Source of the DNA: Actinoplanes teichomyceticus ATCC 31121
GTDB lineage: Bacteria > Actinomycetota > Actinomycetes > Mycobacteriales > Micromonosporaceae
Assembly (NCBI RefSeq): GCF_003711105.1
Contig: NZ_CP023865.1
Coordinates: 6,555,001-6,619,000, forward strand
Direction: 5' to 3'
Length of the DNA: 64,000 nucleotides
Part shown: piece by piece, positions 52,908-60,307 of the stretch
Layout of the letters: each line of letters begins with the position of its first letter
How positions within the stretch are numbered: the stretch's first letter is position 1
Translations under genes and position numbers: made by a program
Notes under the pieces: model-generated
The model's database searches: none
The model's input: only the letters and a program-made list of their open reading frames with translations
Told to the model about the DNA's origin: nothing

Positions 52908-52979
52908 TCACAGCATCAGGCCCAGCACCAGCACGAGCAGGAGACCGCACGCGGCGACGGCCGCGCCCGCCGACCGCAT
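52908..52979 (-). CDS. 23-residue hydrophobic peptide coupled to the RHH-Clp_N gene
   Basis: It begins one base after the upstream TGA (TGAGATG). It reads MRSAGAAVAACG followed by a single membrane helix LLLVLVLGLML and a TGA. It is far too short for standard gene finders. A one-helix peptide this close to a gene end suggests coupled translation, but no separate ribosome site is visible and the surrounding 120 bp are repetitive, so chance is a real alternative. No family is recognised. Confidence 0.4.
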   Translation of the reverse strand: MRSAGAAVAACGLLLVLVLGLML

Positions 52980-52980
52980 C

Positions 52981-53745
52981 TCACTGCCCGGCGGGCCGGT
53001 CGAGGCGCTGCTCCAGTCGTTCGATCCGCTCGATCAGCGGCTGGAGCGCGGTGGCCAGCAGCGCGGCCGGGTCCCCGGACGGCGGGGCGCCGGCGGCGCC
53101 CGGCTGCGCGGCACCGGCGGCGGTGTTCGCCCGCAGGTGGCGGTAGCCGGCCAGGGCGGAGGCGACCGCCCGGCGGGTCAGGCGCGGCTCGGCGCCGGCC
53201 GCGCGCAGCACCCGGCCGGCCGCCCCGTCCGGCTCGGTGACCAGGCCGAGCAGCAGATGCTCGCAACCCACGTAGTTGTGCCCGAGGCCGACCGCCTCAC
53301 CGACCGCGAGCTCCAGCGCGCCGGCCGCCGGGCTGCTGAAGCGCACGCCCGGACCCGGGCCGGCAGGCTCGTCGCCCGGCTCCCGCTCCAGCTCACGGGC
53401 CAGCCGCGCCGGCTCGATGTCGAGCGCCTCGAGCACGTGCAGGGCCAGGTTGGTGCCCTCCTCGATCATGGCGCCGAGCAGGTGCCCGGTGCCCACGCAG
53501 GACAGCGACACGGCGCGGGCGCGCTCGACGGCCAGCCCGAGCACGGTGCGGCCGCGGCCGGTCATCAGCGGGAAGCGCTCCTCCAGGTCGGCGCCGGACA
53601 GTTCGCTCAGTGAGGTCTCCCGGATCGCGGTGACCCGGCGCACCGCCTGCTCCAGAGCCCGCTGGCAGATCGCGGAGACCGGCAGGCCGGTCTCGCGGAC
53701 CGCCTCGGCCAGCTCGTCCGGCAGATACACGTTGATCTTGGGCAT
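52981..53745 (-). CDS. RHH DNA-binding segment fused to a double Clp N-terminal domain
   Basis: 254 residues. The N-terminal about 40 (MPKINVYLPDELAEAVRETG, LPVSAICQRALEQAVRRV) match a ribbon-helix-helix DNA-binding segment. Two Clp_N-type repeats follow (MTGRGRTVLGLAVERARAVS, SCVGTGHLLGAMIEEGTNLA, LGHNYVGCEHLLLGLVTEPD), without any AAA ATPase or protease part. The C-terminus is a short coiled coil (IERIERLEQRLDRPAGQ). The ATG at 53745 has GGAGGG 7 bp upstream. Such proteins may be regulators whose stability or activity is set through Clp-like contacts (inference). Direct repeats in the promoter region fit self-regulation. Confidence 0.82.
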   Translation of the reverse strand: MPKINVYLPDELAEAVRETGLPVSAICQRALEQAVRRVTAIRETSLSELSGADLEERFPLMTGRGRTVLGLAVERARAVSLSCVGTGHLLGAMIEEGTNLALHVLEALDIEPARLARELEREPGDEPAGPGPGVRFSSPAAGALELAVGEAVGLGHNYVGCEHLLLGLVTEPDGAAGRVLRAAGAEPRLTRRAVASALAGYRHLRANTAAGAAQPGAAGAPPSGDPAALLATALQPLIERIERLEQRLDRPAGQ

Positions 53746-53763
53746 CCCGCATCCCTCCGCCAT

Positions 53764-53798
53764 CTTGGGGTTATGATGCTATACCCCCCTTGGGGTTA
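53764..53798. promoter_or_regulatory. Direct repeats around a -10 box before the RHH-Clp_N gene
   Basis: CTTGGGGTTA occurs at 53764-53773 and 53789-53798, 25 bp apart, on either side of TATACCCCCC. On the minus strand TAGCAT fits a -10 box between the copies; on the plus strand TATGAT (53772-53777) is also -10-like. Ribbon-helix-helix proteins bind such short repeated sites. Confidence 0.5.
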
Positions 53799-53898
53799 CA
53801 CACAATGGCGGCAGTGGCAAAGGGCACGTTGCCGCGCGCCGAGCTGCGGAGAAGGCTGGAAACGCAACTGCTGACGCGCGAGTGGAAGGCAGCACCAC

Positions 53899-55245
53899 AT
53901 GTCCCTGCGACCCGGAGCCCGGGCCTGGGCGGTGTGGGCCGCGGGCCTCGCCGCGTACGTCATCGCCGTCCTGCACCGCACCTCGCTGGGCGTCGCCGGG
54001 CTGGACGCGCAGCACCGCTTCGACGTCGGCGCGGGCGCACTCGCCAGCTTCGCGGTGCTGCAACTGCTCGTCTACGCCGCCCTGCAGATCCCGGTCGGCG
54101 TGCTGCTGGACCGATTCGGATCACTGCGAATGGTGGCCGGCGGGGCGCTCGCCATGACGGCCGGGCAGACCCTGATGGCCTTCGCCGACGACATCACCGG
54201 CGCGGTCGTGGCCCGGATCCTGGTCGGCGCCGGCGACGCGATGACCTTCATCAGCGTGCTGCGCCTGGTCCCGTACTGGTTCCCGGCGCGGCGGGTGCCG
54301 GTGATCAGCCAGCTGACCGGGCTGGTCGGGCAGCTCGGGCAGGTCATCTCCGCCGTGCCGCTGGCCGCCCTGCTGGCCGGGGCCGGCTGGTCCGCCGCCT
54401 TCCTCGGCGCCGCCGGCGCGGGGCTGTTCGTCGCGCTGGTGGCGCTGGCCACCCTGCGCGACACCCCGGAGCACCGGATCAGCAGCGGCAACCCGATCAG
54501 CATCCGGCGGCTCGGCGCCGACCTGAGCGGCGCCTGGCAGCACCCGGGCACCCGGCTCGGGCTCTGGACGCACTTCACCACCCAGTTCACCGGCACGGTG
54601 TTCGCCCTGATGTGGGGTATCCCGTTCCTGATCGCCGGAGAGGGGCTGACCCGCGGGCAGGCCGGCACGCTGCTCACCGTCTTCGTGATCACCGGCATGG
54701 CCGCCGGGCCGCTGCTCGGCACCCTCGTCCAGCGGTACCCGCTGCGCCGGTCGCTGCTGGTGTTCGGCATCGTCGGGATCAACCTGGGCGCCTGGGCGCT
54801 GGTGCTGCTGTGGCCCGGACGGGCCCCGCTGCCGGTGCTGACGCTGCTGGTGGTCGCGCTCGGCTCGGGCGGCCCCGGCTCGATGATCGGCTTCGACTAC
54901 GCCCGTACCTTCAACCCGCCGCACCGCCTGGGCACCGCGACCGGCGTGGTCAACATCGGCGGGTTCGTCGCCTCGCTGCTGACCATCGAGCTGATCGGGC
55001 TGATCCTGGACGCCCGCACCGGCGGCCGTGCCGACTATCACATCGCCGACTTCCGGATCGCGATGTCGGTGCAGTTCGCGGTCGCCGCGGTCGGCCTGGC
55101 CGGCATCCTGCGGACCCGCAGACTCACCCGCCACCACCTCGCGCGGGAGGAGGGACTCGTGGTCCGGCCGCTGCGGGCGGCGCTGGCCGAGCGGCGGGGT
55201 TTAGCGACCGGCCGAGCGGTAAAGGCGGAAAGCTGGCGCGATTGA
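53899..55245 (+). CDS. Major facilitator superfamily transporter
   Basis: 448 residues with about 12 membrane helices. The loop between helices 2 and 3 has the MFS motif A relative GVLLDRFGSLRMVAGGALAM, and AARILVGAGDAMTF-like helix 4 (ILVGAGDAMTFISVLRLVPY) follows. GIPFLIAGEGLTRGQAGTLL and LGTLVQRYPLRRSLLVFGIV belong to the second half. The ATG at 53899 has GGAAGG 8 bp upstream. It is divergent from the RHH-Clp_N gene and followed at 10 bp by the Thr/Asp-rich membrane protein. The substrate is unknown. The 135 bp upstream hold only the regulatory repeats and no good gene. Confidence 0.88.
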   Translation: MSLRPGARAWAVWAAGLAAYVIAVLHRTSLGVAGLDAQHRFDVGAGALASFAVLQLLVYAALQIPVGVLLDRFGSLRMVAGGALAMTAGQTLMAFADDITGAVVARILVGAGDAMTFISVLRLVPYWFPARRVPVISQLTGLVGQLGQVISAVPLAALLAGAGWSAAFLGAAGAGLFVALVALATLRDTPEHRISSGNPISIRRLGADLSGAWQHPGTRLGLWTHFTTQFTGTVFALMWGIPFLIAGEGLTRGQAGTLLTVFVITGMAAGPLLGTLVQRYPLRRSLLVFGIVGINLGAWALVLLWPGRAPLPVLTLLVVALGSGGPGSMIGFDYARTFNPPHRLGTATGVVNIGGFVASLLTIELIGLILDARTGGRADYHIADFRIAMSVQFAVAAVGLAGILRTRRLTRHHLAREEGLVVRPLRAALAERRGLATGRAVKAESWRD

Positions 55246-55255
55246 GAGGGGGCAC

Positions 55256-56077
55256 ATGACCGAGCACGCGCAACCCCGGCCCTGGGCCGGCATCGACATC
55301 CCGAAGACCATCGCCGGCACCCTGGCCGCGGTCTCCGCCGCGGTGGTGGGCTCGTTCCTCGGCGTGGCCGGCACCCTGATCGGCGCCGCGGTGGCCAGCC
55401 TGGTCAGCTCGATCGGCACCGAGGTCTACCACCGCTACCTGGAGCGGGGCACGAAGAAGCTGCAGGCCGCGTTCGTCACCGCGCCGGCCGCGGTCGGCAC
55501 GCCCGAGGTGGCCGCCGCCCCACAACCACCGTCCGAGGAGCCGCAACCGGCCGCCGCGCCCCGGCGGATCCGCTGGAAGCGGGTCGCCCTGGTGGCCGGT
55601 GGGCTGTTCGTGCTCGCGATGGGCACCCTCACCGCGGCGGAACTGCTGGCCGGCCGGTCCGCCGCGGATGCCACCGGCGGCCGCGGCAGCGGGGCGCCCA
55701 CGGTGCTGAACTGGACCGGCGACCACCGCGCCGACGAGGACCGGCAGGACCGCGCGCCGGCGCCGTCGAGCACGCCGACCGTCACGCGGACGACCGGGAG
55801 CACCCCGGACGCGCCGGCCGGCAGCGGCACGCCGGCCACCACCGGGCCGGCCCCGCAGCAGACCACCGAGGCCCCGGCCGAGCCGACGCCGACCGGCGGC
55901 ACGGAGCCCGGCGGCACCGAGCCCGACGGACAGACCGGGGACACCGGGGACACCGGGGACACCGGGGACACCGGGGACGGCGACACCGGGACCGGTGACG
56001 GCGGCTCCGGCGACACCGGCACCGACCCGGGCTCCGGCACGGATCAGCAGGGAACCGCCGACCAACCGCAGCAGTAG
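55256..56077 (+). CDS. Membrane protein with long Thr/Gly/Asp-rich tail
   Basis: 273 residues. A short N-terminus (MTEHAQPRPWAGIDIPK) leads to a hydrophobic hairpin (about 18-53, TIAGTLAAVSAAVVGSFLGV and GTLIGAAVASLVSSIG). A cytoplasmic Ala/Pro-rich loop, another membrane helix (about 108-130, VALVAGGLFVLAMGTLTAAE) and a 130-residue disordered tail rich in Thr, Gly, Asp and Pro follow. The tail holds a GDT-type tripeptide repeat coded by a 9-bp repeat. I recognise no enzyme. It looks like an envelope protein with an exposed flexible tail, transcribed with the MFS and DinB-like genes. The ATG has GAGAGGGGG upstream. Confidence 0.72.
   Translation: MTEHAQPRPWAGIDIPKTIAGTLAAVSAAVVGSFLGVAGTLIGAAVASLVSSIGTEVYHRYLERGTKKLQAAFVTAPAAVGTPEVAAAPQPPSEEPQPAAAPRRIRWKRVALVAGGLFVLAMGTLTAAELLAGRSAADATGGRGSGAPTVLNWTGDHRADEDRQDRAPAPSSTPTVTRTTGSTPDAPAGSGTPATTGPAPQQTTEAPAEPTPTGGTEPGGTEPDGQTGDTGDTGDTGDTGDGDTGTGDGGSGDTGTDPGSGTDQQGTADQPQQ
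55934..55978. repeat. 9-bp in-frame repeat coding a GDT tract
   Basis: Five copies of accggggac run from 55934, giving repeated Thr-Gly-Asp codons in the membrane protein tail. Confidence 0.9.
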
Positions 56078-56091
56078 GAGGGAGCACGGGG

Positions 56092-56604
56092 ATGGACGCG
56101 AAGGGCGTTCTCCGGGACGCGTACGGCCGCCTGCCCGACCTGGTCGGCGGCGCGGTCGACGGCCTCACACCGCAGCAGCTGCGCTGGGCGCCCCGACCCG
56201 GCGCGAACTCGATCGGCTGGCTGGTCTGGCACCTCACCCGGGTGCAGGACAGCCACCTCGCCGAACTGCTCGGCGCCGATCAGGTCTACACCGGCGCCGA
56301 CTGGGCCGGCCGCTTCGGCCGCAAACCGGACCCGTCCGACACCGGCTACGGGCACACCGCCGCCGACGTGGCCGCGGTCGTCCCGGAGAGCGCGCGGGCA
56401 CTGACCGATTACTACCAGGCTGTACACGACCGGACCATGACGTACCTGGACGGCCTCACCGACGCCGACCTGGACCGGGTCGTCGACCGGAACTGGGACC
56501 CGCCGGTCACCCTCGGCGTCCGCCTGGTCAGCGTGTACGACGACGACGCGCAGCACGTGGCCCAGGCCGCCTACCTGCGCGGGCTGCTGCCCGGCGACGT
56601 GTGA
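56092..56604 (+). CDS. DinB-superfamily protein (DUF664-like)
   Basis: 170 residues, a four-helix bundle. LTPQQLRWAPRPGANSIGWL is followed by VWHLTRVQDSHLAELLGADQ (first metal-binding His), then VYDDDAQHVAQAAYLRGLLP with the further metal-site His. The family includes thiol-dependent transferases (mycothiol in actinobacteria) and putative detoxification enzymes. The ATG at 56092 has AGGAGGGAG 8 bp upstream. It follows the membrane protein by 14 bp on the same strand. Substrate and thiol use are not shown by the sequence. Confidence 0.85.
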   Translation: MDAKGVLRDAYGRLPDLVGGAVDGLTPQQLRWAPRPGANSIGWLVWHLTRVQDSHLAELLGADQVYTGADWAGRFGRKPDPSDTGYGHTAADVAAVVPESARALTDYYQAVHDRTMTYLDGLTDADLDRVVDRNWDPPVTLGVRLVSVYDDDAQHVAQAAYLRGLLPGDV

Positions 56605-56640
56605 CGGCCAGGCGCCGCCCGGCGGGCGGGCGGCGCCGAC

Positions 56641-56704
56641 ACCGCACTTCCTGCCGGCGCGACATCCCCCGCGCCACCCCTACCGCACTTCCTGCCGGCG
56701 CGAC
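56641..56704. repeat. 24-bp direct repeat with 41-bp spacing
   Basis: The segment accgcacttcctgccggcgc followed by gac occurs at 56641 and 56682. The 41-bp spacing equals the period of the array at 11889-12052, though the sequences differ. It lies in the 118-bp gap between the DinB-like and SRPBCC gene ends. Confidence 0.75.
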
Positions 56705-56722
56705 GTCCTACAGCGGCGCCGC

Positions 56723-57124
56723 TCAGGACGCCTCCAGGACCGTCCTGATCTCGGCGATGCCGCGTTCCACCCGGGCCCGGACCGCGCCCGCCAGCGCGTG
56801 CGGAAGCACGTCGGTGGTCCACACCACCCGGGTGACGCCGCCGGACTCGACCACCTGGAAACTCGCGTGGTGACGGGTCAGCGGGAGCGCCGACCCGTCG
56901 ATCACCGAGTACGCCAGGCGGCGCAGCCCGTGATCGACCGCGATGATCAGCTCCCGGATGCGCGACCCGTCCGGCATGGTCAGGATCCGGATGTCACCGT
57001 CCATCTCGACGGCGGACACCCGGCCCGGGAGCAGCCGCTCGTGCACCGCCGCGACGTCGGCGATCGCCGCCCACGCCTGTGCCGCCGGAACACCGACGAC
57101 CGTCTCCACCGCAACCGTGGCCAT
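56723..57124 (-). CDS. SRPBCC-family (polyketide cyclase/Bet v 1-like) protein
   Basis: 133 residues with the START-like fold: VAVETVVGVPAAQAWAAIAD, VAAVHERLLPGRVSAVEMDG, IRILTMPDGSRIRELIIAVD, RLAYSVIDGSALPLTRHHAS and the C-terminal LAGAVRARVERGIAEIRTVL helix. Members bind small hydrophobic ligands; function is not predictable from sequence. The ATG at 57124 has AGGAGG 7 bp upstream. It is 27 bp downstream of the RING-TerD-like gene on the same strand, so the two are probably co-transcribed. Confidence 0.85.
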   Translation of the reverse strand: MATVAVETVVGVPAAQAWAAIADVAAVHERLLPGRVSAVEMDGDIRILTMPDGSRIRELIIAVDHGLRRLAYSVIDGSALPLTRHHASFQVVESGGVTRVVWTTDVLPHALAGAVRARVERGIAEIRTVLEAS

Positions 57125-57151
57125 CCCCCACCCCTCCTGTCCGCCGGAACG

Positions 57152-60100
57152 CTACCGCGGGCCGAGCGCGCCGAGCAGCTCGGCCGCGTCGGCCGCCTGC
57201 CACGGCTCGTCCGGCCGGCCGGTCACGGTGAGCGCGAGCGAGCCCTCGGCGGGGTGGCCGGGGACGTAGCCGCCGAGCGTGTCCGCGTCGACGACCGCGG
57301 CCAGCACGGTCCGCCCGGTGGCGTCGCGCGGCCCGTGGTCGCGCGGCGCGTCGGCCAGCGCCCGGATCGCCGCCGCGGTGGGCGCCACGCCGTCCGGCAG
57401 GGTGGCGTAGCCGCCGTCCGGGAAGGCCAGCACGATCCGCTCGGCGCGCCCGGCGGCGTGCCAGGCGGCCAGGTCGAGCAGGGTCGGCCGGGGCCGCGCG
57501 GCGAAGTACTCCCACTGGTCGGCGGCGGCCCGGGCCAGCTGGACGGCGTGGCCGTCGACGTCGTGGCCCGCGCCGCGGGCGGAGAGGCTGACGTCCGTCC
57601 AGACCAGCCGCCGGTCGGCCGCGTCGATCACCATCGGCAGCAGCGCCCGTGCGTTGCCGCGCAGGTCGAAACGCTGCACCACGCGGGAGGCGTCGAACAG
57701 CCGACCCTTCGGCCAGGGCACGGCGAACCCGGCGAACGCCTCGGTGAGCAGCTCGAACGACACGTCGTTGTAGCTGAACACGACCGGCGCCAGGTAGCGG
57801 GCCCCGGCCCCGCGCAGCGCCGGAAGGTTCAGGTCGAGGTACTCGGTGGCGCCGGCCGGCGGCGGCGCCGAGGTGAAGTCGCCGGAGTGCACCGCGGCGT
57901 CGCCGGCGAAGCGCAGCCGGGTGTAGTCGCAGTGCCCCACCTTGCGCCAGTGCTCGTCGAAGAACACACACGACAGGTCCAGGTCGACCCGGTGCCCCGC
58001 GACGTCCGTCCAGTGCAGGTAGAACCGCATCCGGTCGCCGGCCGGGAGGTCGCGCCGGCTGCCCCGGGGCCAGCCGGCCAGGGCACCGGAGGAGACCCGG
58101 GCCCGCAGCGGCGTCGGCACGTCGATCAGGGTGGCGTCGATGACGGCCAGGTCGAACCGGCCGAGCCGGGCGGCGCGTCCGGCCAGCTCGGCGTCGGCGA
58201 CGCCGCGGATCGCGGTGATCGCCCCGCCCGGCAGCGGGGCACGCCGCTCCGCCGCCGTCCAGGTGCGCCCGACGTCACCGGCCGGGAAGAACAGCCGGCG
58301 CGGAGTGCCCGGGGCCGGGGCGGTCCAGGACGGGTCGGCCGCCGGGGCCGTCGTGCCGGCGAGCCGCGAAGCCGCCTCGCGCAGCAGCCGCGCGGCGAGA
58401 CTCCGCGGCGGCTCGGCGGCCACCGCGGCGCTGATCGCCTGACCGACGGCGCCGACCGGCACAGCCGGCGCGCTCACGCGGACCGTCCGGTCGCGGCCGG
58501 CCAGCTCGGCGCTCGCGGTGGCGATCAGGCCGGGCGCGGCCGCGTGCGCGGTGGCCCGGGCGGCGGCCGTCACCGCGGCCAGCGCGGCGGCGTCGCGCCC
58601 GGCGGAGCGCAACAGGTGGTCGAGCCGGCGCCAGAGCAGGCCGGGGCGCTCGGTGAGCAGCCGCGCCGCGCCCGGCACGTCGTTGCGCGCCAGCGCCGCC
58701 TCCACCTCGGCGGCGTGGGTGCGGATCCGGGCGCCGATCCGGCCGTCCGGATGCTCGGTCACGGTCAGCCGGCGGGGATGCCGGCGCGCCGCGGCGACGA
58801 TCGCCCGGCCGAGCGCGCTGTCCGGCCCGGTGCGGGTGCCGCGCAGCACGGCGAACGCGACAGCCGCCTCCGGGTGGGCCGCCACCTGCTCGAACGGGTG
58901 CAGCCGCTCGCCGAGCCGCTTCCAGACCGTGGGGTGCCGACGGAGGTCCTCGGCGGCGGACGCGGCGCCGCAGCCGTCGAGGTGGGCGAGGACCGCCCGG
59001 CGCAGCGGGCGGGGCAGCGCGCGCACCCGGGCCACCGGCATGACCGGCGGACCGGGCCGGCCGGCGTCCGGCCCGGCGGGACGCCACCCGCTCGGCTCGA
59101 CGGCCGCCCGGCCTGCCCGGTCCGCGGGCGCGGCGAAGCCGAGGCCGGCACGACCCGCCGGCCCGCCGAGCGTCCGGCCGCGCCGGTCCGCGACGGGCGG
59201 CAGGATCAGGCCGGGGTCGCCACCCGAGTACGCCCACAGCGTGCGCGCCACGTCGGTGGCGGTGCCCCAGCGTCGCCGGGCCTGCTCGATCACCGTGGAC
59301 TGCGCCGGTGACCCGGCGGTGGCGTGCAGCGCCCAGGCGATCAGCACGGCGAGGGTCTCCCGGGCCGGGGCGGCGGGCAGCCAGCTGAGATCGTCCGGGG
59401 CGGTGGCGGCCACCAGCGTACGCAGATCGTCCCGCTCGGCCGCGCTCAACGCGTGCGGCCGCGCCGCGATCCGGTCCCGCGCCTCGATCGCGCTGGCCGC
59501 CGGATCGGCGTCCAGGCGCAGCACCTGCACCCGCAGCGCGGGCCCCGGCACGCCGGGGTCGGGTTCCGGGCTCAGCGGCAGGTAACCGGAGCCGGCGGCC
59601 AGCCGGAGCCCGCAGATCGGGCAGCCGCTGAACTCGGCCGGCGGGAAGCAGTCCCGGCAGACCAGGTGGCCGCACGGGTCGAGCGGGGCGCCGACCCCGT
59701 CCCGCCCGCAGAGCACGCACGGCGCGCCCTCGGTGGCGAACAGGTGGGTGAGCAGCCGCTTGACGAACATCGTGGCGATGTCCGGAGTGTCGGGAAAGGA
59801 GCGGTAGAGCGGGGTCAGGTCGCGGTCCGCGCCGACCAGCGCGTCCAGCGTGGCCAGCAGCCACCCGGCCCAGCGGTCCCGTTCCCCGGGCAGCGCGCGG
59901 CTCATCGCGGCGCGCAGGTCCCGGTGCGGCACCCAGCCACGGGCGGCGAGATCGGCCTCCACCGTGGCGGCCCAGGCCGCGCCGTCCGGCGCCGCGCCCG
60001 CGACCGCGCCGGGCAGGTCAGCCCCGCCCGGCGCGGTATCCGGGCCCGGCGGCGCCACCACGCGCGCCGCCCCCGGGCCCGGCATCCCCGCCGCGCCGGG

Positions 60101-60154
60101 CGGCGGGAACGCGCGGCCGAGCCGGCGCAGCAGAACCGTAGCGACCGGGTCCAT
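57152..60154 (-). CDS. RING-finger/TerD-like large protein (MXAN_6230/SCO0854-like family)
   Basis: 1000 residues, no signal peptide. A RING-type C3HC4 zinc motif starts at Cys146: C-x2-C-x11-C-x-H-x2-C-x2-C-x8-C-x2-C (PCVLCGRDG, DPCGHLVCRDCF, GCPICG). A long helical middle region follows (about 190-620, RRHPTVWKRLGERLHPFEQV, IRTHAAEVEAALARNDVPGA). From about residue 675 comes a TerD-like beta domain (FYLHWTDVAGHRVDLDLSCV, HSGDFTSAPPPAGATEYLDL and APVVFSYNDVSFELL). TerD domains bind calcium and belong to tellurite/stress systems; RING domains in bacteria are rare. ATG at 60154 has GGGGAG 8 bp upstream. Biochemical role unknown. Confidence 0.85.
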   Translation of the reverse strand: MDPVATVLLRRLGRAFPPPGAAGMPGPGAARVVAPPGPDTAPGGADLPGAVAGAAPDGAAWAATVEADLAARGWVPHRDLRAAMSRALPGERDRWAGWLLATLDALVGADRDLTPLYRSFPDTPDIATMFVKRLLTHLFATEGAPCVLCGRDGVGAPLDPCGHLVCRDCFPPAEFSGCPICGLRLAAGSGYLPLSPEPDPGVPGPALRVQVLRLDADPAASAIEARDRIAARPHALSAAERDDLRTLVAATAPDDLSWLPAAPARETLAVLIAWALHATAGSPAQSTVIEQARRRWGTATDVARTLWAYSGGDPGLILPPVADRRGRTLGGPAGRAGLGFAAPADRAGRAAVEPSGWRPAGPDAGRPGPPVMPVARVRALPRPLRRAVLAHLDGCGAASAAEDLRRHPTVWKRLGERLHPFEQVAAHPEAAVAFAVLRGTRTGPDSALGRAIVAAARRHPRRLTVTEHPDGRIGARIRTHAAEVEAALARNDVPGAARLLTERPGLLWRRLDHLLRSAGRDAAALAAVTAAARATAHAAAPGLIATASAELAGRDRTVRVSAPAVPVGAVGQAISAAVAAEPPRSLAARLLREAASRLAGTTAPAADPSWTAPAPGTPRRLFFPAGDVGRTWTAAERRAPLPGGAITAIRGVADAELAGRAARLGRFDLAVIDATLIDVPTPLRARVSSGALAGWPRGSRRDLPAGDRMRFYLHWTDVAGHRVDLDLSCVFFDEHWRKVGHCDYTRLRFAGDAAVHSGDFTSAPPPAGATEYLDLNLPALRGAGARYLAPVVFSYNDVSFELLTEAFAGFAVPWPKGRLFDASRVVQRFDLRGNARALLPMVIDAADRRLVWTDVSLSARGAGHDVDGHAVQLARAAADQWEYFAARPRPTLLDLAAWHAAGRAERIVLAFPDGGYATLPDGVAPTAAAIRALADAPRDHGPRDATGRTVLAAVVDADTLGGYVPGHPAEGSLALTVTGRPDEPWQAADAAELLGALGPR

Positions 60155-60307
60155 CGCAGAACTCCCCCATGCGAGCGAAAGAGCGATGGGCGGGGAGAAG
60201 CGGCGCTGGTCAGTCGATTTTCAGTCGATTTTTGAAGGAAGCACCGCGGAGAGCCGCCCATCGCTGCGCCCGATCCTAGAGATCGACGACGGACGGCCCC
60301 AACCGGT

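Noticed and set aside
53805..53898. Short plus-strand gene before the MFS transporter
   Set aside because: The frame has no ribosome site, overlaps the regulatory repeats and continues as shadow sequence through the transporter gene.
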